Assembly: GCA_003551645.1 (NCBI GenBank)
Contig: PUND01000033.1
Location: forward strand, 1 to 40,783
Direction: 5' to 3'
Source of the DNA: Phycisphaerae bacterium
GTDB taxonomy: Bacteria > Planctomycetota > Phycisphaerae > SM23-33
Length of the DNA: 40,783 nt
The notes beneath the pieces were generated by a model. It worked only from the letters and a program-made list of their open reading frames with translations, did not search any database and had not been told where the DNA came from. Of this stretch, positions 1 to 8,495 are shown one piece after another; the stretch's first letter is position 1; each line of letters starts with the position of its first letter. Position numbers and translations under genes: made by a program.

Positions 1-1732
1 GATTGTAGCCCATCTTCAGCTCCCGGCCGTCCGTGCCGACCAGCGTGACCTCATCGTCATCGAGTGCGGAAATATCCAGCCGCTGCCTGTCGCGGACGGC
101 GCGTTTGAAGCCCTCGAAGCTACCGTGGTCTGGCTGTTCGCCAACCTCCATGGCAAACCCTGCCAGGTGGTCGCCGTTGGAATCGGCGCGGAGCCATATC
201 TCCTCACCGTAGCGGTCGGCCGTCCGGCCTTCCGGCTCAAACCGCTCGGCAGGGCCGAGGTTTATCGGCCGAATTGCAAGATAAGTCTTCTCCATCTCCA
301 CAAACCATATGTCGCCATCGGTATCCACCTCGGCCGTGCCGGGGATCATAAAGCCGAAGGGCTTGTCGGCGGGCCGTAGATAGACCATCAGGTTGCGGTA
401 CTGGCCCATCTGGTCGCCGCCGCGCTTGGTTTGGGGCCTGTCGTCGGTATATGCGATAAAGTAATCCACGCCTCGCTCGGAGTTCTCGGCCAGCAGCTTG
501 AACGGGCCTACGTCGCCGATGCCGGATTTCGAGACGCACGTACCCAGATAATAGGTCTCGCCGAAAAAGAGCGTCTCCCACGTCTCGGGCTGTTCATCCG
601 CGCCGGGCTTCCAGTTCTCGTAGGTCGGCTTGGTGTTGTGCATCTCCACCGGGCGTGGGAACTCCTTCTTCGCCAGGTGCGCCGCGGCAAGCGGCGGGCG
701 GTATGCGCTTGTGATCGGATGGCCGTCGTCGTAGTGCGGGCTGGGGTTGGGCATGGGCGTGTCGCCGAAATACAGCCAGAGCATGTGCGAGGCCCCGGCG
801 CCGAAGACCCTGTTCCCACCGCCGTAGTCACGCTTGCTGGGTCCGCCGAATCCGCCGCGGTAATACTTCAGGGCGCCGGCGGTGGCCAGCCAGTCGCAGG
901 CGGCCTTTGCGAGCATCTTCACCTCTGGGTCCTGCGCGAAGTCATACAGGTTCAGGTAAGGCACCAGAGTGTGCGTGTGGTAGGTCTCGCTGTCCCACTC
1001 GCCCATCCCGATGTGGTAGAGCGTGGTGACGTATTCGGTGATCTTGTCCTTGTATTTCTGCCTGGTCTCCTCGTTGCCGGTCGCCTCGGCGAACAGGTAC
1101 ACGGTGGTTTCCCGCATGGCGCGGAGGTTGTCGGTCCTGCGGACGTCCACCCAGCTTCCGAAACGCTCCGGCCCCCAGCCGGGCTTGTCGCGGTCGCCTT
1201 CTCCGTGGGTCGGGTGCGGGCGATATCGCGGGTTCTTCTCGGTCCAGGAATCGGCGCCTTTTTTCATCCGCTCCATGTAGTCCGGATCGAGGGCGTTGAG
1301 ATACTCGCCAAGGAAGAAGTACTTTCTCGCCTGGTGCTTGAGCGTGAAGCACCAGTAAAAGTCGATGTACTCGGTGTGGGGGTGGTCGTCGCCGGCCTCG
1401 GGCGGACGGGCCTGAAGATAGTTTACGGCGCTTTGGCGGTTGCCGGCGACAAAATCAATCAAGGCCCGGCCGTAGGATGACTTCTTGTTTTCCCGCCAGT
1501 TGCTGCCGTAGCTTTTCCCCCTGTAGTGCTCGATGATATGGTTTGCCCGCTCCCAGAAGCCCTGCTCAAGCTCTTCGGGCCACTCGGTATTGCGGAACTC
1601 CGCATCCACCGGCACCGGACGGACGCGGACAAGCCCGTCCTCATCGGTGGTGATTTTCTCGTCATCGGCGGCCGCCGGCGCGGCCAGGATTGCGGCGACA
1701 GTCAGGGCCGTCAACAGGAGCTTAGAATACAT
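1..1732 (-). CDS. Large secreted protein, 3' end outside the window (paralogue of the 38.2-40.1 kb gene)
   Basis: Reading the minus strand from an ATG at 1732 gives one uninterrupted frame of 577 codons that leaves the left edge, so the ORF track missed it and lists only shadows. The start is supported by AAAGGAC a few bases upstream. The N-terminus is a signal peptide (MYSKLLLTALTVAAILAAPAAA). The middle is rich in W, Y and F, with GEWDSETYHTHT, LNLYDFAQDPEVK and DWLATAGALKYYRGGF, which reads like a helical alpha/alpha-toroid. The C-terminal half is beta-rich. The gene at 38188-40053 shares these motifs in the same order. The fold resembles secreted polysaccharide-active proteins, but I cannot name the family or reaction. 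It is divergent from the first aldo/keto reductase. Confidence 0.85.
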   Translation of the reverse strand, partial: MYSKLLLTALTVAAILAAPAAADDEKITTDEDGLVRVRPVPVDAEFRNTEWPEELEQGFWERANHIIEHYRGKSYGSNWRENKKSSYGRALIDFVAGNRQSAVNYLQARPPEAGDDHPHTEYIDFYWCFTLKHQARKYFFLGEYLNALDPDYMERMKKGADSWTEKNPRYRPHPTHGEGDRDKPGWGPERFGSWVDVRRTDNLRAMRETTVYLFAEATGNEETRQKYKDKITEYVTTLYHIGMGEWDSETYHTHTLVPYLNLYDFAQDPEVKMLAKAACDWLATAGALKYYRGGFGGPSKRDYGGGNRVFGAGASHMLWLYFGDTPMPNPSPHYDDGHPITSAYRPPLAAAHLAKKEFPRPVEMHNTKPTYENWKPGADEQPETWETLFFGETYYLGTCVSKSGIGDVGPFKLLAENSERGVDYFIAYTDDRPQTKRGGDQMGQYRNLMVYLRPADKPFGFMIPGTAEVDTDGDIWFVEMEKTYLAIRPINLGPAERFEPEGRTADRYGEEIWLRADSNGDHLAGFAMEVGEQPDHGSFEGFKRAVRDRQRLDISALDDDEVTLVGTDGRELKMGYN

Positions 1733-1967
1733 CACAAAGGTCCTTTCCAACTCAAATCGGTACACGTATCCAATCCGCCTTCGGATAAGGCAAACCGACA
1801 ATATAACACCTCCGTTGTTGAAACTCCACCGGCGCCACAGAGTTCCGCGGACTTGAAATTACCCGCCGATGCGCCAAGACTGCTGTGAAGGCCCCTCTGT
1901 CCGGCGTCCGGCCTCAACGGAGGGCAATGCGCAAGCCGATTGGATTTCGATGCATAAAGGAACCACG

Positions 1968-2945
1968 ATGGACATGAGATACAGGCAGCTTGGACGCACG
2001 GCACTTGAGGTATCTCCCTTGTGCCTTGGCACCATGAACTTCGGCAACCAGACCAGCGTCGAGGACAGTCACGCCATCATGGACAAGGCGCTCGATGAGG
2101 GCATCAACTTCTTCGATACGGCCAACGGCTACGGCGGCAGGAAGTTCGAGGGCTGGACCGAGCAGGTCATCGGCAAGTGGCTTGCCCAGGGAGGCGGCCG
2201 GCGCGAGAGTATCGTGCTGGCGACCAAGTGCTATAACCGCATGGGCCCCGGTGTGAACGACCGCGGGCTGAGCGCCTACCACATCCGCCGGGCCTGTGAG
2301 GACAGCTTGAAACGGCTCGGCACGGACCACATCGACCTCTACCAGATGCATCACATCGACCGCAGGGCGCCCTGGGACGAACTGTGGCAGGCGATGGAGC
2401 AGCTCGTCCGCGAAGGCAAGGTCATATACGTCGGCAGCAGCAACTTCCCCGGCTGGGCCATAGCCACGGCCAATCAGGAGGCGTCTAAGCGAAACTTCCT
2501 GGGGCTTGTCAGCGAGCAGAGCTTGTACAATCTGACGGCCCGGACGGTGGAGCTGGAGGTGCTGCCGGCCTGCCGCGAATACGGCGTCGGCGTGATTCCC
2601 TGGAGTCCGCTGGCCGGCGGTACGCTCGGCGGCGTGCTGGGCGACGATGAGGGTGTCCGCCGAGCCGGGCGACGGAAACGCGGACAACTCGAACCCATAC
2701 GCGAGCGGCTCGAAGCATGGGAGTCGCTGTGCGACGACCTCGGCGAGCAGCCGGCGAACGTCGCACTGGCCTGGCTGCTTACCCGACCGGGTGTAACCGC
2801 ACCGATTATCGGCCCGCGAACCATGGAGCAGTTCACCGGCTCGCTGCGGGCGCTGGAGATCACGCTCGACGATGAAACTCTCGCCAAGCTGGACGAAATC
2901 TGGCCCGGCCCCGGCGGCGAGGCCCCCGAGGGCTACGCCTGGTAG
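1968..2945 (+). CDS. Aldo/keto reductase
   Basis: A 325-residue cytosolic NADPH-type aldo/keto reductase reducing an aldehyde or ketone to an alcohol; substrate unknown. The family tetrad is visible: D50 and Y55 (FFDTANGYG), K87 (LATKCY) and H128 (LYQMHHID). The C-terminal SEQSLYN and IIGPRTMEQ segments fit the cofactor-binding region of this TIM-barrel family. I chose ATG 1968 rather than the ORF start at 1869 because AAAGGAA lies 5-6 bases upstream and the family begins with a MRYRxLGRTxLxVS-type sequence. A second reductase follows about 100 bp downstream, so the two may be cotranscribed. A role in sugar or sugar-derivative metabolism is inference from the divergent secreted-protein gene. 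Confidence 0.93.
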   Translation: MDMRYRQLGRTALEVSPLCLGTMNFGNQTSVEDSHAIMDKALDEGINFFDTANGYGGRKFEGWTEQVIGKWLAQGGGRRESIVLATKCYNRMGPGVNDRGLSAYHIRRACEDSLKRLGTDHIDLYQMHHIDRRAPWDELWQAMEQLVREGKVIYVGSSNFPGWAIATANQEASKRNFLGLVSEQSLYNLTARTVELEVLPACREYGVGVIPWSPLAGGTLGGVLGDDEGVRRAGRRKRGQLEPIRERLEAWESLCDDLGEQPANVALAWLLTRPGVTAPIIGPRTMEQFTGSLRALEITLDDETLAKLDEIWPGPGGEAPEGYAW

Positions 2946-2996
2946 CCCGGAGCTGTCGGAGGGCGAACGCGGCTTTGCCCGGCCGCCTGATGAGGC

Positions 2997-3036
2997 AACC
3001 AGTTAACCAGTGAACCAGTTAACCAAGTACCAAAGT
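2997..3036. repeat. 8-bp quasi-repeat array (AACCAGTK-type)
   Basis: Five consecutive 8-mers AACCAGTT, AACCAGTG, AACCAGTT, AACCAAGT, ACCAAAGT lie in the gap between the two aldo/keto reductases and end right at the ribosome binding site of the second. This is one of a family of short-period degenerate arrays found only in intergenic DNA here. Function unknown. Confidence 0.85.
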
Positions 3037-3049
3037 AAGGAGCCACCAC

Positions 3050-4021
3050 ATGTTCACACGCACACTCGGACGCAGCGGAATCGAAGTAAGCGCCATGGGC
3101 CTTGGCTGCTGGGCCATAGGCGGGCCTTACACCAACCCCGAAGGCAACCCCTGCGGCTGGGGCAAGGTGGACGACGATGCCAGCAAACGGGCAATCCACC
3201 GAGGAATCGAACTGGGCGTGACGCTGTTCGACACAGCGGCCTGCTATGGCGCCGGACACAGCGAACGCGTGCTCGGAGAAGCCCTCAAGGGCCGGCGGGA
3301 CAAGGTAGTTATCGCGACCAAGTTCTGGCACCGCTTCGACGAGGACGCCCGCGAGGTGCTCGGTCCTTACGAAAGTCCCGACGAGATCGCCTCCGCCTGT
3401 GAGGATTCGCTGCGACGGCTTCAGACCGACTACATCGACCTGTACCAGTTCCACCAGGGCAATTACGACCCCGACAAGGCGCCGGCCGTCCGCGAGGCGT
3501 GCGAAAAGCTCGTCGAACAGGGCAAGATTCGCTACTACGGCTGGAGCACAGACTCACCGGACCGGGTTGCCGTCTTCGCCGAAGGCAGGCACTGCACCGC
3601 CATCCAGCAGCGGATGAACCCCTTCGAAGGCACCCGCGATACGCTGCGGCTCTGCGAAAGGGAGAACCTGGCCTCGCTGAACCGCTCGCCGCTGTATAAG
3701 GGCCTGCTCAGCGGGAAGTTTTCCCACGATTCCACCTTCGCCCCGGACGATGTCCGCCACCCGCACTGGGACCTCAAGAGCGGCCGGCAGGCCGAAGACC
3801 TCCGACGGTTCCAGGCGATCCGCGATGTACTGGCCTCCGACGGGCGGACGGCCGTCCAGGGCGCGCTGGCCTGGCTGTGGGGCCTGAGCGACAAGACAAT
3901 CCCCATACCCGGCTTCAAGACGATTCAGCAGGTGGAAGAAAACGCCGGCTCGATGGAGTTCGGACCGCTGACCGACGAACAGATGAGGCAGATAGACCGG
4001 CTTCTGGCGGACATGGAGTAG
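3050..4021 (+). CDS. Aldo/keto reductase
   Basis: A 323-residue aldo/keto reductase of a different subgroup from its upstream neighbour. The catalytic tetrad is D61 and Y66 (LFDTAACYG), K91 (ATKFWHRF) and H135 (YQFHQGNYD). SRSPLYKGLLSGKF-like text near residue 215 and IPGFKTIQQVEENAG near the C-terminus are the usual loop and cofactor segments. The start is set by TAAGGAG upstream of ATG 3050. An 8-bp quasi-repeat array abuts that ribosome binding site. The real substrate cannot be read from sequence; members of this branch often act on sugars or aromatic aldehydes. Confidence 0.93.
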   Translation: MFTRTLGRSGIEVSAMGLGCWAIGGPYTNPEGNPCGWGKVDDDASKRAIHRGIELGVTLFDTAACYGAGHSERVLGEALKGRRDKVVIATKFWHRFDEDAREVLGPYESPDEIASACEDSLRRLQTDYIDLYQFHQGNYDPDKAPAVREACEKLVEQGKIRYYGWSTDSPDRVAVFAEGRHCTAIQQRMNPFEGTRDTLRLCERENLASLNRSPLYKGLLSGKFSHDSTFAPDDVRHPHWDLKSGRQAEDLRRFQAIRDVLASDGRTAVQGALAWLWGLSDKTIPIPGFKTIQQVEENAGSMEFGPLTDEQMRQIDRLLADME

Positions 4022-4087
4022 CAGGCAGGCGGGTCGGACATACTCCCAACGGCACGCCGCCGGCGCGGCCCGACAATACCCGCTGTT

Positions 4088-4115
4088 TTCGTGCTTCGTG
4101 TTTTGTATTTCGTGC
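4088..4115. repeat. 7-bp quasi-repeat array (TTCGTGC-type)
   Basis: Four 7-mers TTCGTGC, TTCGTGT, TTTGTAT, TTCGTGC lie downstream of the second aldo/keto reductase. The reverse complement (GCACGAA) resembles the CACGAAG core of the 9-bp arrays at 14.7, 34.3 and 40.2 kb. Confidence 0.7.
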
Positions 4116-4122
4116 TTCCGCC

Positions 4123-4147
4123 GATCGCCAGTGGCGAGTTGCGAATC
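4123..4147. repeat. Left copy of a 25-bp imperfect inverted quasi-repeat flanking the hypA-like gene
   Basis: GATCGCCAGTGGCGAGTTGC and the next five bases match the reverse complement of 4647-4671 at 21 of 25 positions. The internal period is 7 bp. The pair encloses the hypA-like gene. Confidence 0.75.
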
Positions 4148-4180
4148 AGCCGCAGGTCGAGCCACATTATGTCGGCCCGC

Positions 4181-4477
4181 CTATTCCTCGCCCTCGAATC
4201 GCGTTATGAGCAGCTCCCAGCCGCTGGCGGTCTGGGGCTGCTCCGCGCCCGGCGGTGTATATTGCTCGCCGGGGTCCACGATGGTGATATCCACCTCGGC
4301 ACCCTGGAAGTTCGTGCCCTCGAATGCGTGCTCGAAGCTGTGGGCCAGGAAGTCGGCCGAGACGCCGTGCAACATTCCGACGACCATCTCGATGCGGCGA
4401 ACGCGCGAATAGCCGTGCGTATCGGCGAGTTGCCGCAACTGCGGCCAAAGCTCCTTGGCAAGCCCGTGCTCATGCAT
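4181..4477 (-). CDS. HypA-like protein lacking the zinc-binding domain
   Basis: HypA delivers nickel to [NiFe]-hydrogenase precursors (or urease), using an N-terminal Met-His-Glu nickel site and a four-cysteine zinc ribbon. This 98-residue protein begins MHEHGLAKELW, has the HypA core (VRRIEMVVGMLHGVSADFLAHSFEHAFEGTNFQGAEVDI) and ends with a HypA-like SGWELLITRFEGE strand. HypA proteins are usually about 113-120 residues. Here the stretch that should carry CxxC...CxxC is replaced by EQYTPPGAEQPQTA and the protein contains no cysteine. GAGG six bases before ATG 4477 supports the start. No hydrogenase gene lies in the window. The gene sits between inverted quasi-repeats. It may have a different metal or partner role; a nickel function is inference. 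Confidence 0.75.
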   Translation of the reverse strand: MHEHGLAKELWPQLRQLADTHGYSRVRRIEMVVGMLHGVSADFLAHSFEHAFEGTNFQGAEVDITIVDPGEQYTPPGAEQPQTASGWELLITRFEGEE

Positions 4478-4520
4478 TGAAAACCTCGCTGCTCCTTAGT
4501 GAACCGGAAACGTGTAAGCG

Positions 4521-4548
4521 GGAACCATGGAACCTGGAACAAGTAACC
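4521..4548. repeat. 7-bp quasi-repeat array (TGGAACC-type)
   Basis: Four 7-mers GGAACCA, TGGAACC, TGGAACA, AGTAACC lie just upstream of the hypA-like gene, inside the region bracketed by the 25-bp inverted quasi-repeats. Confidence 0.7.
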
Positions 4549-4646
4549 GGGCTTATGCCGCCTGTGCCTATAGTCGGCTATGCGCCAGGCACTCAAGGCC
4601 AGACGCACAAACGGCCCTATGCACACGGCGTGGTCCGGCGAGTCAC

Positions 4647-4671
4647 GATTCGCCACTCGCGACTCGCGATT
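4647..4671. repeat. Right copy of the 25-bp imperfect inverted quasi-repeat
   Basis: GATTCGC, CACTCGC, GACTCGC and GATT follow each other with 7-bp period. The reverse complement matches 4123-4147 at 21 of 25 positions. Confidence 0.75.
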
Positions 4672-4675
4672 CTAT

Positions 4676-4691
4676 CGGGCAGGCATGCCCG
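4676..4691 (-). terminator. GC-rich hairpin after the lipoprotein gene
   Basis: CGGGCA-GGCA-TGCCCG forms a 6-bp stem nine bases beyond the lipoprotein stop codon on the minus strand. There is no T-run, so an intrinsic terminator is only a possibility. Confidence 0.35.
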
Positions 4692-4699
4692 ACTTTCGG

Positions 4700-5104
4700 C
4701 TACTCTTGAAGCCCGAGCCGCTCGCGGATGCGGTTGTGGAGGTCCACGCTTCGGTCCTGGTCGCCGAAGGTGCCGATGCGGATCGCGACGTCCGTGACCC
4801 GCTCCGCCTTTCTGTCGGCGGAGATTCTCACGCGCGTGTCACCGGCGGTACGTCCGACGATACGGCCCTCGTACTCGTCGGATTCCTTGCTGACGAGGGT
4901 AATGTTCATCTCGTCAAGAGACGCCTCAGCCGCCGAGATCACATCCGGCACCGATGCGTTGTACGTCGCCGTCAACTCGCCGCGATGCCAGTAAACGCCG
5001 GTACCCACAGCTCCGGCGGCAACCATCGCAGCACAACCCGACGTAACGGCCAGACCGCCGAGCAACAGGGCCGTCGCCAGCACACGAAACACCGTCGATT
5101 CCAT
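4700..5104 (-). CDS. DUF3568-like small lipoprotein
   Basis: A 134-residue protein with a lipoprotein signal (MESTVFRVLATALLLGGLAV, then lipobox TSGC), so it is likely anchored in a membrane facing the periplasm. After CAAMVAAGAVGTGVYWHRGEL comes a compact alpha/beta region (TYNASVPDVISAAEASLDEM ... GRTAGDTRVRISADRKAERV ... RIGTFGDQDRSVDLHNRIRE). This pattern matches small lipoproteins annotated DUF3568, whose function is unknown. I chose ATG 5104, preceded by GGGAGAA six bases upstream and followed directly by the signal peptide, over the ORF start at 5212. Confidence 0.85.
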   Translation of the reverse strand: MESTVFRVLATALLLGGLAVTSGCAAMVAAGAVGTGVYWHRGELTATYNASVPDVISAAEASLDEMNITLVSKESDEYEGRIVGRTAGDTRVRISADRKAERVTDVAIRIGTFGDQDRSVDLHNRIRERLGLQE

Positions 5105-5118
5105 GTCAGTTCTCCCAA

Positions 5119-5149
5119 CTGGTTGGTTGCCGACCACCGGCCCAACCAG
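5119..5149 (-). promoter_or_regulatory. Hairpin in the lipoprotein 5' leader
   Basis: CTGGTTGG and CCAACCAG form an 8-bp perfect inverted repeat with a 15-base spacer immediately upstream of the lipoprotein ribosome binding site. It could affect translation or be a decayed AACCAGT-type array. Confidence 0.4.
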
Positions 5150-5231
5150 CGATAAGTGGCTTAGTCTAATAACCCAGTATATGCCCGCAAAACGCTCCTG
5201 CGCCAAGCGCATAGTCCGCGGGCGGTCTCGC

Positions 5232-5564
5232 TCAGCCCTTGACCGCGCCGAGCTGGATGCCCTTGACGAGGTATTTCTGGAGCACCACGAACAGGATTAT
5301 CAGCGGCACTACCGACATCGTCACCGCCGCCATCAGAAGGTGAGTCGCCTGTCCCTGCGTGCTGTCGAAGTAAAGCAAGCCGATGGGCAGCGTGTATTTT
5401 TCGGAGCTTTTGAGCATCACCAGCGGCCAGAAGAAGCTCATATAGTTGCCCAGGAAAGTGAATATCGTCAGTGTTATCAGCCCGGGCCTGGCAAGCGGCA
5501 GGATAATCTCCCAGTAAACCTGCCACTTACTCGCGCCGTCGATCTCGGCCGCCTCGACGGATGC
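5232..5564 (-). pseudogene. Truncated carbohydrate ABC transporter permease (MalG type), C-terminal third only
   Basis: The minus-strand frame contains the permease EAA loop (ASVEAAEIDGASKWQVYWEI, then ILPLARPG), a transmembrane segment with NYMSFFWPLVML, the typical YTLPIGLLYF loop, a last transmembrane helix (MAAVTMSVVPLIILFVVLQK) and the usual family ending KGIQLGAVKG. About 110 residues remain of a normal ~270-290. Upstream the frame reads KRHV and meets a TGA at 5582-5580; no N-terminal permease sequence follows. The gene is therefore a 5'-deleted remnant. Its neighbour 180 bp away, on the other strand, is the ATPase of such importers, so a sugar importer locus probably once existed here. 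Confidence 0.85.
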
Positions 5565-5742
5565 GACATGCCGCTTGCTTCAATACCTTCACAAGGCGGC
5601 AGGCCCGCCGACGGCGAGCCGCGCCAACCGTCTTTATAGCCGGTCTCAGGCCGTTGTCGCTACTTTTTTTGCCCCGCTGTTCGAGGTTGAAACAAACAGA
5701 ACCTTTCTGTAGCATCTGTGTTCAAGTTAAAAGGATTAAGCC

Positions 5743-6882
5743 ATGGCCGAAGTCACACTCGAGAACGTAAGCAAGACCTTCCCCGGTGGAGTAACGGCTG
5801 TTGACCGGATGAATCTGACCATCCGCGACCAGGAGTTCGTGGTGCTCGTCGGCCCCAGCGGCTGTGGCAAGAGCACGACGTTGCGAATGGTCGCCGGGCT
5901 GGAGGAGATCACCGCGGGCGCGGTCAGCATTGCCGACCGCGTGGTCAACGACATGCCGCCGAAGAATCGCGATATCGCGATGGTCTTCCAGAACTACGCC
6001 CTGTACCCGCACATGACGGTGTACAAGAACCTGGCGTTCGCGCTGAAGCTGCGGAGGATGAAACACGCCGATATCGACAAGCGCGTCCGCGACGCCGCCA
6101 GGGTCCTGGGCATCGACGACCTGCTTGACCGCAAGCCGCGAGCGCTTTCCGGCGGTCAGCGCCAGCGTGTGGCGGTCGGGCGGGCGATTGTCCGCCAGCC
6201 CAAGGCGTTCCTGTTCGACGAGCCGCTGAGCAACCTCGACGCCAAGCTGCGCGTCGAGATGCGAGCCGAGCTTAAGCGGCTGCACCATCGGCTGATGACC
6301 ACCACCATCTACGTCACGCACGACCAGGAAGAGGCCATGACCCTCGGCGACCGCGTGGTTGTGATGAAGCAGGGCATCGTTCATCAGTGCGGCGCGCCGC
6401 TGGAGGTTTACGAGGAGCCGGCCAACCGCTTTGTCGCCGGTTTTCTCGGCACACCGCCTATGAACTTCCTCGAAGGCAAGCTGGTTGCCCGGAACGGTAA
6501 CCTGTATTTCGACGAGGGCAGCGCCGTGATACGCCTGGCGCCCGAGCAGGAGCAGATGCTCGCCGACCGCGCCGGTCAGGACGTTGTTCTCGGTATCCGT
6601 CCGGATGGCATGGCCACCAAGCCGGAGGGACGGTTCAGCGGCGAGGAAAACGTCCTGCCGGCCACCATCACCGTGATCGAGACCCTCGGCCAGATCATGG
6701 ACCTTCACGTGACCACACCGCAGCATCCGTATCTGGTCGCGCGAATCGAGTCGCAACGAGAGCTTAAAGACGAACAGGACATCAAGCTTTACGTGGACAT
6801 GGCCAAGACGCACGTCTTCGAGCCGGGCGAGGACGGAGCCAACCTCACCGTCGGAGCGCACGAAAAAATGGCGATGGCGTAG
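5743..6882 (+). CDS. Carbohydrate ABC importer ATP-binding protein (UgpC/MsmX/MalK family)
   Basis: A 379-residue cytoplasmic ATPase that would power a CUT1-type sugar or polyol importer. Walker A is GPSGCGKST (37-45), the Q-loop is in [12 protein letters not shown], the signature is [15 protein letters not shown], Walker B is [13 protein letters not shown] and the H-loop is [14 protein letters not shown]-terminal regulatory beta domain of about 140 residues follows, with [19 protein letters not shown] before ATG 5743 sets the start. No intact permease or binding protein is adjacent; only the MalG remnant lies upstream on the opposite strand. ATPases of this family often serve several distant importers, so it is probably still functional. 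Confidence 0.95.
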   Translation: MAEVTLENVSKTFPGGVTAVDRMNLTIRDQEFVVLVGPSGCGKSTTLRMVAGLEEITAGAVSIADRVVNDMPPKNRDIAMVFQNYALYPHMTVYKNLAFALKLRRMKHADIDKRVRDAARVLGIDDLLDRKPRALSGGQRQRVAVGRAIVRQPKAFLFDEPLSNLDAKLRVEMRAELKRLHHRLMTTTIYVTHDQEEAMTLGDRVVVMKQGIVHQCGAPLEVYEEPANRFVAGFLGTPPMNFLEGKLVARNGNLYFDEGSAVIRLAPEQEQMLADRAGQDVVLGIRPDGMATKPEGRFSGEENVLPATITVIETLGQIMDLHVTTPQHPYLVARIESQRELKDEQDIKLYVDMAKTHVFEPGEDGANLTVGAHEKMAMA

Positions 6883-6941
6883 GCGCCGGCATCGAACAGA
6901 CAGCGATCCAGCCCGCCGAAACCGTAGCAAAGGAGGCCGTC

Positions 6942-8495
6942 ATGACCCGCACAGCGCTGACTCTCCGCATTCTCCCGGCCGTTATGGTGCTCCTGTGCAT
7001 CACCGCGGGCATGCCCGCCTCCGAGGGTCCGCCGGACGCCAGACCGGTGCTGTTCATGCTCGGCGAGGGGTTCAACGGCGACGAGTTCTACCAGCCGTAT
7101 TTCGCACTGACCGCGGTCGGCTACCGCGTGGTTATCGCCGGGGCTGAAGAAGGACCGGTCAAGTCCCCATACGACGACCGCGACCTCGACGTAAACGCGG
7201 ATGTCGCCCTTGCCGACGTCAACGCCGAGGACTACCTGGCGATGATTATTCCAGGCGGGCACGGCCCGGAGAACCTCGAGGAATATCCCGAAGCCCTGGA
7301 AATCTGCCGCGCCTTCATGGAGGCCGACAAGCCGGTCAGCGCCATCTGCCACGGGCCGCGGCTGCTGATGCAAGCCGGACTCCTGGAGGATCGCGCGTTC
7401 ACATCCCTCTGGAGAATCAAAGACGAGCTTCCGGACCTGTGGACCTCCGGCGAAAGGGGCGCCTACGTTGATAAGGCGGTCGTCGAGGATGGAAACCTTA
7501 TCACCAGCCGATACCCGTGGGACACGCCGGCGTTCACCCGACGCACGCGGCGCAAGCTGGCTGAAGCGGCCGGGCATGAATTCGACGAGCGCCGACCACG
7601 CATCGCCGTTATCAACCCCAGGCCCGACCGGCTTGACCGCTGGGCATATCTCGGCGCGCTGCCGGCCGCCGGTGCGAAAATCGAGGACCTGCCTCTGTGG
7701 CGCGTCGAGCGGTTTATTGACGCCGAGGATTACGACCCTGGCCAGTATCAACTGCTGCTGGTCCTGAGCGGCGGGCAGAAAGATGAGCTGGTCGAACACG
7801 AGCACGTCCGACGGCTGATCGACAGCTTCGCCGACGCCGACGTGGGGGTGGCAGTCGTCGGTGATGTGTATGACAAGCTGGTTGAAGCCGGCATTGTCGG
7901 CGACGATGTGCTCCGCCCCGACGGCTCCCACGGCGAGATCATCGGTGAATTGCTTACCGAGGCCCTCAGGGACATGCCGGCCGAGCAGCCCGCGCAGCCG
8001 AAACCGGCGACGGCCGCCATAGCACTGGACAACGGCTTCGACGGCAGAGTCTTCGCGGCTATGAAGGCCCATCTGGAATACAAGGGCCACGAAGTGCTCG
8101 TGATAGGCCCGGAAGCCGGCTGGATTCGCGGCATCAACGGCACGCCGGCCGAGGTCCAGGCAACCTATGACGACGCCAACCTGGCCGAAGACGCCGTCAT
8201 CGTCGCCCCCGGCGGGCTTTGGCCGGGGGAGCACATGCAAACCGATACGCGGATCGACTGGCTGCTCGAGCGACACGGCACAGGGGCCACTATCGTCGCC
8301 TTCGGGTTCGACTCGCTCTACATCGGCCGTCGCGAGCAGTTCGACGGCAAGTCCTTCGCAACCACCGCGCAGGTGCGATGGGCCTTCCAGGGTGCCGGCA
8401 GTTACACCGAAGACCCGGCGGTCGTTACAACCGAACGGCTGATTACGGCCAAGGGCTTCGAACAAGTGGCCGACGCCCTGAAACTTCTGGATTAG
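6942..8495 (+). CDS. Exported protein with three tandem DJ-1/PfpI-like domains
   Basis: A 517-residue protein with an N-terminal signal sequence (RILPAVMVLLCITAGMPA). Domain 1 (about 34-200) is a full DJ-1/PfpI domain: FMLGEGFNGDE supplies the acidic residue and SAICHGPRLL the nucleophile elbow with C136 and H137. Domain 2 (about 215-330) and domain 3 (about 345-517) keep the alternating strand/helix pattern (LLLVLSGGQKD; VIVAPGGLWPG) but lack the cysteine; domain 3 reads VAFGFDSLY at the elbow position. DJ-1/PfpI proteins include amidases, glyoxalases and chaperones; usually the unit is single and cytosolic. AAAGGAGG five bases before ATG 6942 is a strong ribosome binding site. It lies 59 bp after the ABC ATPase. 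Confidence 0.85.
   Translation: MTRTALTLRILPAVMVLLCITAGMPASEGPPDARPVLFMLGEGFNGDEFYQPYFALTAVGYRVVIAGAEEGPVKSPYDDRDLDVNADVALADVNAEDYLAMIIPGGHGPENLEEYPEALEICRAFMEADKPVSAICHGPRLLMQAGLLEDRAFTSLWRIKDELPDLWTSGERGAYVDKAVVEDGNLITSRYPWDTPAFTRRTRRKLAEAAGHEFDERRPRIAVINPRPDRLDRWAYLGALPAAGAKIEDLPLWRVERFIDAEDYDPGQYQLLLVLSGGQKDELVEHEHVRRLIDSFADADVGVAVVGDVYDKLVEAGIVGDDVLRPDGSHGEIIGELLTEALRDMPAEQPAQPKPATAAIALDNGFDGRVFAAMKAHLEYKGHEVLVIGPEAGWIRGINGTPAEVQATYDDANLAEDAVIVAPGGLWPGEHMQTDTRIDWLLERHGTGATIVAFGFDSLYIGRREQFDGKSFATTAQVRWAFQGAGSYTEDPAVVTTERLITAKGFEQVADALKLLD

Noticed and set aside
431-1480. 349-residue plus-strand ORF
   Set aside because: Antisense shadow of the left-edge secreted-protein gene, which has a signal peptide, ribosome binding site and a paralogue at 38 kb.
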